From Erigeron canadensis (lineage: Eukaryota > Streptophyta > Magnoliopsida > Asterales > Asteraceae), in assembly GCF_010389155.1 (NCBI RefSeq), contig NC_057761.1, forward strand, positions 19,098,501 through 19,162,500: 64,000 nucleotides of DNA, given 5' to 3'. The position numbers and the translations under genes are program-made. The notes beneath the pieces are model-generated. The model was not told where the DNA came from. It was given only the letters and a program-made list of their open reading frames with translations, and searched no databases. This document shows positions 56,273 through 64,000 of this stretch, in pieces; the first letter of the stretch is position 1; the number at the start of each line of letters is the position of its first letter.

Positions 56273-57026
56273 ATCCAACCAAATGCCAGAAGTTGTATCT
56301 GCTGATCCTTTGGCATTGGTTGTTGAAAGAAAGATTTCTGAGGCTCTCAAGAGATAAATGACTGTTGTTTCTTCGTCTGATGATGAGGGAGAAGATGTTT
56401 TGGCTACAAGAGGTGGTGTTTCTGATGAACTATATCAAGCTCTTGCCGCTGTGACCAAGCATTTCAAAAGAAAGTATTACAAAGCGAGGCCAACCAACAA
56501 CAATCTTCGTACTTCATCAACAAGTGCATTTCCAAAGAAGGAACACTATCATCACAAGAACTTTGAACAAGATGAATCTAGTGGATCAAAGCATAAGGAC
56601 AAGAAGGAAGGAAGTGAGAAACAAATTGTGGAGAAAGGAAATTCATTTGACAAAAAGTGTTATAACTGTGGAGTTACTGGTCATTTTGTTGTGGATTGCA
56701 AGCTACCCCGCAAGAAGAATTATGAATACTATAAGCAGAAGATGCTTTTAGCCAAGCAAGTGGAAGCCGGACAAGCCTTAATTGCTGAGGATGATAAGTG
56801 GCTATTGCTTTCTAATGATGAAAATGAAGATCTGTCTGCAAATGTGTGTTTCATAGCGAGGTTGAGCAAGGACAAAGTGTTGGAAGCTGAAAGCATTGAT
56901 GAGGAATATCCCGATGATGAGGTAAATCTCGACTCTACTTTTTCATTAATTAAGGATAAAGAGTCTTGTAGACTTGACAAAACATTTCAATTCTTTAGCC
57001 AACAAAAACAAAAATTTGAAAAATAG
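56273..57026 (+). pseudogene. gag C-terminal part with CCHC zinc knuckle, large Sirevirus
   Basis: Behind the solo LTR, Gag resumes (MPEVVSADPLALVVE) and passes an in-frame TAA near 56355. The 56358-57026 frame contains DELYQALAAVTKHFKRKYYK and the nucleic-acid-binding knuckle CYNCGVTGHFVVDC (residues 101-114 of this frame, C-X2-C-X4-H-X4-C). An acidic tail follows. The frame is lost near 56980, where coding passes to the next frame. Confidence 0.85.
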
Positions 57027-58872
57027 CATTTCATTTTCTAAAAGTGAGTATACAAAACTTCTTGAAGAACATTCAAAAGTACTTTTTGAATATGATGCCA
57101 TGAAACAAGATTTTCAAAATTATAAAGAAAAAATGTTGGTTAAAGAATGTGAGATGAATGCCTCTCCTGATTTTAAGTTATTAGAAAAGTGTCATAATCT
57201 TGAAAAGACCATTCTTGATCTTGAAAAGGCCAATCAAGATATTGAAATTCAAAAGACCAATGAATGGCTTCGGGCAAATGCTAGACAAATGGATCTTGAT
57301 ATTCTGAATAAAAAGCTCCAAGAAGCTAAACCAAAAACTATTGAACTTGAAAGAAAAGTTTCTGACTTAAATCACAATTGCTTTCTAAAAGGCATTGAGA
57401 TCGAAAATCTTGAAAAACAAGTTGAGGAACTTAAAAAATATATACTTTTCTATCAAGAAAAATTGTATAAAGTTGAACAAAATCCTCTCTTGGACTTCAC
57501 TGCCTATTTCAATAAGTCAAAAATTGATAGGTCAGAACTTCTTCTCGGGTTGGGATTTGAGAATATCACTCCATTGCAAAAAGCCAAAGAAAAAATTGAA
57601 CCTTTGTATGATGAAAAATTTCTGAGACTTGGTATGGTACAACAATTCATTCGTCCATTGGATGACGAATTTGAGACTGATGAAGTTGAGAAAATTCAAA
57701 ACAATAAATTTTTGGTTAATTATGATGCTCTAAATACTTCTTACGAAACAAAAGAATCATCAATTTTTGAATTAGAAGAAATTGCATCTAATTTTCAAAA
57801 CTAAGAATCTGTCAGGTCTCCACCTAAACCAACTAAATTGTATGTTCCATACACATTTTTGGAAAAACAAATAGAAGGTTTACAACAAAAGGTGGATTCT
57901 CAACAAAAACTCATTAATGACCTAAAGTCTCAAAGTCTGAATTCAGAGGATGAATCAGTTGTTGTTGATATCAAGAAAGTTTGTGTGAATGTTTCTACTC
58001 AAACTGACCTAAATTCCTTAGTAGACCATTCCACTCAGACTACCGGTGATTCATCTACAAATTCATCCACCCAAACCTTGACTGATTGTCTTACATGTAC
58101 TTGTCAAACTACAGCTACTTCAATAGCTGAAAATTATGTGCAATCTGATTTATCTGATAAAGATCTTGCGCATAGTTTAGTTTTGATATGGTACTTTTAT
58201 CAGTTTTTCACATGCAATAGTGTTGATGAGCTATTTGTTCACCCTAAGCTTAGTGATAGTATAGGTGTTGAAACTTCTACTCAATTCTCTTGTGAAACCA
58301 AAGAAGTGTCAGTCCATGTTGACTTAATTTCTGAGACTACCAGTGATGTGAAGTTGGACAACAAGATTCCTGATTTTTCTAAATTTTCAAAAGAATTCAC
58401 CAAAGACGATTTTGACAAATTCATGGAGGGAGAATATGTCTTTGACTCAGAAACTGAGAAAAAGATTGAATCTATCAAAATCAAAGTAGAAACAAAAGAG
58501 GAATCTCAAAAATCAAAGTCCAAAGCCCCAACTTCATATTATTTTAAGGAACGAGTTAAACCCAAACTCATCAAGACTGAACAAAAGAGTCCTACCCCTC
58601 CTACCCTTGTCAAACATGTCAAGAAGAAACAAGTTGAGACCTTACCAAGACCAAAGTATCAAAAAGTGAAACTTCCAAAAGACAATCCCAATGTTTCTTC
58701 GTCTAACTCTCAATCTAGTTCTTTACCTAAAGTGTCTAAGTCTAGCTCAGTGTTGCTAATAAGGACACATCGAATGGTTCAACTAGATATAGGGATAGAT
58801 ATGGATGGTTTTCTCATGATAAACCTAAGAAGCAAGAAGTTTCCTCACCCCAAAAAGAGACCAAAAAGATGA
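56974..58872 (+). pseudogene. Extended Gag spacer: coiled coil plus STQT array
   Basis: Frame 56974-57804 is almost pure coiled coil (EYTKLLEEHSKVLFEYDAMK, ELERKVSDLN, EIENLEKQVEELKK) with SKIDRSELLLGLGFENI near its end. After one stop (about 57802) the same frame continues at 57838-58872 with a leucine-rich segment. Then four sites follow at a 12-residue period: STQT at residues 53, 65 and 77, and TCQT at 88. An acidic-to-basic Lys/Pro/Ser tail ends it. A frameshift near 58760 precedes the KWVPKS protease leader. Sirevirus Gag proteins are known to bind LC8-type dynein light chains, which recognise TQT motifs, so this region may be the docking site. Confidence 0.72.
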
Positions 58873-60600
58873 AAGTGTTTAAAACCCCTCGTTCTAATCT
58901 TCTTAGTTTCAATTCAACAGGTGGAAAGACCAAATGGGTTCCTAAGTCATTAGAACCTAAGATCACTAGTAAACATGTTGAGGAAAAGAAGAAGAAGAGA
59001 AGGAGAAAGAATGTTGGGAATAGAAAGAAGAAAGTTTCTGTTGGTTTAAACAATTCATCTTTGGAAAACAATGTTAATAATTCCAAGGCTATGCCTTGTG
59101 GGTCTGTAAACAATGTTAATTCTCGTACTTGTTTGAATGATGTTAGACATGTTTCTTTTGATTCGAATGTGAATGTGCGTACCTTTTATACAAATGTGCT
59201 TATTGATGGTGTGCTTGTTAATGCTCATATTGATTCTAAAGCATGTTTGTATGCATTTCCTAAGTTATACCCCCTGCCTGTGTTAACTAACCACAAAGGA
59301 CCCGTCTTTAAGTAGGTACCTAAAGTCGGTTAAAATTTTTGATTGTAGGAAATAACCATCTGTGTTTGGATACTCGATTCCGGTGTTCGAAACACATGAC
59401 TGGCAGTAAAGCATTGCTCAAGAACTTTGTTGAACGATTCATGGGAACTGTTCGTTTTGGAAACAACAACTTCGCTCCTATTCTAGGTTATGGAGATATT
59501 GAACGTAACGGAATTGTTATCAAGAAAGTTCATTATGTTGAAGGTCTAAGTCATAACTTGTTTAGCGTTGGACAATTCTGTGACAACAACCTTCAAGTTC
59601 TTTTTCGACAATCCCTGTGCAAAGTCCAAACTCTAGATGGAGTTGATATCCTCTGCGGAGATCGTGGTGATAATCTTTTTACCGTTAATCTCGATGATAA
59701 CCAACCAACTGATAACATCTGTCTCGTTTCAAAGGCTACTTCGAAGAATTCTTGGTTATGGCATAGAAGGCTTTCTCACTTGAATTTTCAAACTATCAAT
59801 GCTTTGGTCAACAAGCAGCTTGTTGAAGTCTTGCCTGACTACAAGTATGAAAGTGAGCATGTTTGTCCTTCTTGTGCAGTTGGGAAGATCGAAAGAACTT
59901 CTCATAAACCAAAGAAACTTCCACACACTTTGGCACCTCTTCATTTGCTTCACATGGATCTTTGTGGGCCTATGAAAGTACAAAGCCGAAACGGGAAGAG
60001 ATACATCTTGGTTATTGTTGATGATTTTTCAAGATATACTTGGGTCAAGTTTCTTACATCCAAAGATGAAACAACTCAAATTTTGATCGATTTCATCACT
60101 TCCACTCAAGTAAATCTTCAACTTCCAGTCCGTTACATCTGATCAGATAGCGGTACTGAGTTCAAGAATGCCGTTTTCAATGAATTTTGCAAATCAAAAG
60201 GCATTACTCACCAATTCTCTGCTGTCCGTACCCCACAACAAAACGGTGTCGTTGAAAGGAGAAACCGAACGCTGGTGGAAGCAGCAAGGACAATTCTTGC
60301 TTATTCCAAATTACCTTTGAATATGTGGGCTGAAGCTGTTGGCACTGCTTGTCATACTCAGAATCGGTCTATCATTAATCAGCGTCATGACTCATGAGAA
60401 GACTCCTTATGAGGTTATTAACAAACACAAACCCAACATCAACTATTTTCACATTTTTGGGTGTGCTTGTTACACTTTGAATGATCGGGAAAATGTTGGA
60501 AGTTTGAGAAGAAAGGTGACGAAGGTTACTTTGTTGGTTATTCTAAGACATCAATTGCCTATCGTATCTTCAATCGCCGAACAAACACAATTCAAGAAAC
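58869..60600 (+). pseudogene. Protease and integrase of the large Sirevirus, broken
   Basis: A basic leader ends in a protease-like stretch NVLIDGVLVNAHIDSKACLY (about 59194-59253) and a TAG at 59313. The copia protease motif follows as LDTRFRCSKHMTG (about 59370), where the DSG/DTG glycine is not present. The GAG-pre-integrase zinc part is WLWHRRLSHLNF...CPSC. Integrase core: HMDLCGPM (first Asp), SDSGTEFKN (second Asp; a TGA stands just before it at 60140) and VVERRNRTL (Glu). A duplication-like break near 60385 and a lost base near 60500 shift the frame. The core motifs are recognisable but no intact enzyme is encoded. Confidence 0.83.
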
Positions 60601-60601
60601 A

Positions 60602-62732
60602 ATGAATGTTTGGTTTGATGAGATGTCTGGCATGATTTTTGAACAAGAAAGTTTGCTACCAACAATCAGTGATCCAAGTACTTCAAGTGCTCCTACAAGG
60701 ACGTCTACCTTAGCTTCTAATTTCAAGAAGTATCCGACTCCAACAAGTGAAGAATTAGATATTCTTTTCGAAGAATTCTACAATTCAAAACCAATTCATG
60801 AAAGGGAACCTCAAGTCATCAATGAACCTATTCCAATCAATGAACCAATTCAGACCAATGATTCAGTTCCTGACAACAATCATGAACCATCATCAAGTTC
60901 TTCAGAGCAAGAAGAATCACCTTCAATTGATATCTATTCTCAAAAGAATGTTCAAGAACAACCTTCTCAGATAACTCAGACAACAAACCCATCAAATACT
61001 CTAAATGTATATGTGCCACTAGACTTTGATCATCCAGATTTTGAGGAAAGAATTCTTCCAAGTTATGATTCTCTCTCTCAACAAAACTCCAATTTTAATG
61101 ATGATGATGTTGACATTCATCAACAAGATCTTCTTCCTCATGACAACAAATAGGCACGTATGCGAAAAGATCATCCTACAGAGCAGATAATTGGAGATCC
61201 ACAAGCTGGAGTAACTACTCGTACTTCAGTCAATGAGTGTCTTGTTGCACTTTCTCTTAGCAATATCGAACCCAAAACAGTCTCTGAAGCTCTTAGTGAT
61301 CCAGAGTGGGTTAAGGCGATGCAAGATGAAATCGCACAGTTTGAAAGACTGAAGGTATGGAGATTAGTTCAAAATCCGAGGAAAGAAGAACCAATTGGTA
61401 CCAAGTGGATTTTCAAGAACAAGAAGGATGAAAATGGAGTCGTAGTAAGGAACAAAGCTCGACTAGTTGCGAAGGGTTATTGCCAACAACCTGGTGTTGA
61501 CTTCGACGAAACTTTTGCTCCAGTTGCAAGAATGAAGGCCATTCGCATATTCTTAGCCTATGCCGCATTCAGAAACTTCACTGTGTTTCAAATGGATGTG
61601 AAGACTGTGTTCTTGAATGGTGATCTCAAAGAAGAAGTTTACGTGGAGCAACCAGAAGGTTTTGTTGATCCTCAGAGGCCGAACCATGTCTACAGGTTAG
61701 ACAAGGCTCTTTACGGTCTGAAGCAAGCACCCCGAGCATGGTATGATTCCTTGACTACTTTCTTACTCAAAGGTGGCTTTACCAAAGGCACGATAGACCC
61801 TACTTTGTTTATTCGCAAGCAAGGTAATCATGTTTTACTTGTCCAAATATATGTTGATGACATTACCTTTGGGTCGACCAGTCAAACTTTTTGCCAAAAC
61901 TTTTCATCTCTAATGGTCAATCATTTTGAAATGAGCATGATTAGGGAAATGAACTACTTTTTGGGTCTTCAAATCAAACAATTACCAAATGGTATTTTTA
62001 TATCACAAGGTAAGTACATTAAAGATATGTTGAAAAAGTTTGACATGACTTCCTGTTCTTCAATTTCTACCCCAATGGCTGCTCGAACAAACATTAATGC
62101 TGATAAAAATGGGAAACCATTTGACCAAAAGAGATATAGAATTATGATTGGTTTGTTGTTGTATCTTACAGCATCTCGCCCAGATATAATGTTTGCACAT
62201 GTATGTGTGCTAGGTATCAAGCTGCTCCAACTGATTTACATTACCAAGGGATACTAGATTCAATTTAACTGCCTATTCAGATGCAAATCATGCAGGTTGT
62301 AAGCTTGATCGCAAGAGCACATCTGGTACTTTACAATTCTTAGGTGATAAAATTGTGAGTTGGTCATCCAAGAAGCAAAATTGTGTGTCACTATTAACAG
62401 CTGAAGCTGAATATGTGGCTGCGGCTAGTTGTGCTCAAGTGTTATGGATGAAGACACAACTTACTGATTATGGTCTGAAATATGATCGTGTCCCTATCTA
62501 TTGTGATTCTCAAAGTGCCATTGCAATTACAGTCAACTCAGTAAACCACTCTCGCTCAAAGCATATTGATGTTAGATATCATTTTCTCAAGGATCATATT
62601 GAGAAAGGTGACATCGAGCTCTACTTCGTGGGAACTGACTATCAACTTGCTGATTTGTTCACAAAACCACTGGATGAGAAGAGGTTTAACTTTCTAATCT
62701 CTAAACTTGGTATGCTAAATCTTGATCCTTAA
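60602..62732 (+). pseudogene. Reverse transcriptase and RNase H of the large Sirevirus, broken
   Basis: A linker (60602-61150) ends in an in-frame TAG at 61151. Frame 61160-62257 carries the copia [63 protein letters not shown] and the catalytic YVDD (about 61850). Near 62205-62260 a frameshift and an apparent deletion remove the RT-RNase H connection. RNase H follows with YSDANHAG, DRKSTSG, WSSKKQN, AEAEYVAAASC and HIDVRYHFLKDHI, ending ADLFTKPLDEKRF at TAA 62730-62732. Such a protein would copy the RNA genome, but not in this state. Confidence 0.88.
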
Positions 62733-64000
62733 ATCACTTTACCCTTGAAGGAATTCTTGACACATTTTATAAAAAAAAAATGACTTGCATATACTCTGTA
62801 TGCAACCCGTTCTTCATTGTGCTATTTTTTTCAAAATGGCTTATGCATACTCAGTGCATAACCTGTTCTTAATTGAAATTATTTATATTTCAAAGTTGGT
62901 ATAAATTCATGTTTTTATACATATAGATTGATATAAGATAACGAGGAATTGAACGCCTTTGTATACTTCCAAGTGGACTTATATGAATATATATGTGTAA
63001 TAGCAATTTTGACAGTTTGTTGAGCAAATGTGTGACTTGAAATGAAACAATTCATGAAATTTTTCCGACAATAAATAATCAAACTCTCAATTGTTGATAT
63101 GAGAAGCGAAGGATCGAACGCCTTTGTGTACTCCCGAGTTGTCTCATCTTGAACAATTGATTGAGTTAACATGAGTAAAATCATTATGGTTTTTGTGAAA
63201 TTCATTTTTGCTCCGCCTTTCTAAGAAAAAACATCTTGATATATCTTTGCATAGATTAAGGGGGAGTTTGTGATTTCAAACCTCTTTCAAACTTCAAATG
63301 TGTTTTTAAAACAATTTTTTTTCACATTTGATGATTTTCCAATGATTTTTATCCAATGGGAGTTCGGTGATTAGTTTGCACATGAGCGACTAGGTTTTCT
63401 CAAAATTCACTCCATGAACTTCATCATCACCGATGAGTTCTAAACCCCGGAGTATTCACTTCCAAAAGTGAGTTAAGTCGAAAAGTGATGATGATTAGAG
63501 TGATGATGATTTCGTGCAAATAGGATGGAGGGATTTAAGTCGAAAAGTGAGAGGTTATGGTGATATGTTGTGAGAAAAGGGTTAAAAAAAATGATACCCT
63601 TCCCTAAAATTCTCAAATCGCCGGGTTAAACAGGTTTTTATCGGATGTCATTTGTTGATATCTCGATATTGAAGAAGTCTTCATGGACCCAGTGAAGCGA
63701 TGCACATCTTTATCTAACCACTCAAGTGTTTATTAACAAATGCTTGCTTTATTTCTCATGGAGATTTTCTTATTTCTATTGACTCTTCATTTGGAAGATG
63801 TTGATATTGAAAAAGGGTGACACTCTGCTCCAGTCCCCGACTTCATTTGATCACATTGTGTCTAGAGCTATATTGTTTGATCAGTGCTTTGATCATTATT
63901 CATTCTTTAGGACACAATCGAGTCATATCTTTGTGATATAATTGCTTATCTTTGTGATATAGCCGAAACATTTGTAGTGATATCTTAATTGATATTTCAC
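62733..64000 (+). other. 3' region of the large Sirevirus
   Basis: No ORF of note. A polypurine tract TTAAGGGGGAGTTTGTG stands at about 63257-63271. The sequence after it does not match the 5' LTR start, so it is probably one of several tracts and the 3' LTR lies outside. Two imperfect direct repeats occur: GCATA-ACTC-GTATGCAAC-type words at 62788 and 62845, and ATTGAACGCCTTTGTATACT / ATCGAACGCCTTTGTGTACT at 62949 and 63114. Confidence 0.55.

Larger units (their letters stand above)
51615..64000 (+). mobile_element. Large decayed Sirevirus (Ty1/copia), running off the right edge
   Basis: Order: LTR, initiator-Met primer site, hairpin-rich leader, gag (split by a solo LTR), coiled-coil and TQT-rich spacer, protease, integrase, reverse transcriptase, RNase H, long 3' region with AAGGGGGAG. 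This order and the extended Gag are Sirevirus-like. No 3' LTR is seen before 64000. Stops and frameshifts in every part make it non-functional. Confidence 0.85.

Noticed and set aside
63257..63280. Start of the Sirevirus 3' LTR behind AAGGGGGAG
   Set aside because: TTTGTGATTTC does not match the 5' LTR start TGTTAGAAATCC, so this is only a polypurine tract.

Overview
This window is plant nuclear DNA: spliced plant genes, AT-rich spacers and heavily nested LTR retrotransposons. The gene families and the mix of Sirevirus (Ty1/copia), Tat/Athila and Tekay-like (Ty3/gypsy) elements point to a eudicot. An Asteraceae-type genome is my guess, but nothing in the window proves it. No bacterial, viral-particle or CRISPR features are present.

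Four host genes are recognisable. On the plus strand, the last exon of a LEAF RUST 10-like receptor kinase lies at 198-1123. On the minus strand are a CALMODULIN-BINDING PROTEIN 60 gene (17032-19791, six exons resolved, 3' end not found), a glycosyltransferase family 14 Core-2/I-branching gene (28382-29806, two exons), and an intronless AP-3 complex delta subunit (31581-34385). Nothing suggests that they act together; they are a defence-type kinase, a calmodulin-binding transcription factor of the immunity/salicylate family, a Golgi glycosyltransferase and a vesicle-coat subunit.

The rest is mostly mobile DNA. Positions 3886-6014 hold four foldback MITE copies (three families) packed between (TA)n tracts. 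Positions 6052-16535 hold a copia-type derivative without pol. Inside it sits a complete 6.7-kb nested gypsy-type element (6672-13348) with both LTRs, a 5-bp target duplication (CTTCT), gag-protease on the minus strand, no pol, and an antisense, intron-containing 'gypsy-type transposase' ORF. Positions 21302-25059 hold a decayed MULE with ~220-bp terminal inverted repeats and a FAR1-like transposase with three stops and a frameshift. From 37725 rightwards the sequence is a graveyard of LTR elements: an Athila-type 5' half (37725 to about 42320), an inverted Sirevirus 5' half (about 42320-45245), an inverted Tekay-like LTR piece (45246-46514), a copia 3' end with a tandemly repeated LTR (46515-48726), a Tekay-like 5' LTR (49208-51094), and a large decayed Sirevirus (51615 to beyond 64000). 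The gag of that last element is split by a 2580-bp solo LTR with target duplication TACTC.

The most interesting signals are within the retroelements. One is a 12-residue-period STQT array in the Sirevirus Gag-like region, matching the binding motif of dynein light chain LC8. Another is an array of GACGATC/GATCGTC hairpins in the untranslated leaders of both Sireviruses. Other LTR families in the window carry their own clustered short palindromes. The pol-less nested element with a spliced antisense ORF is the third.
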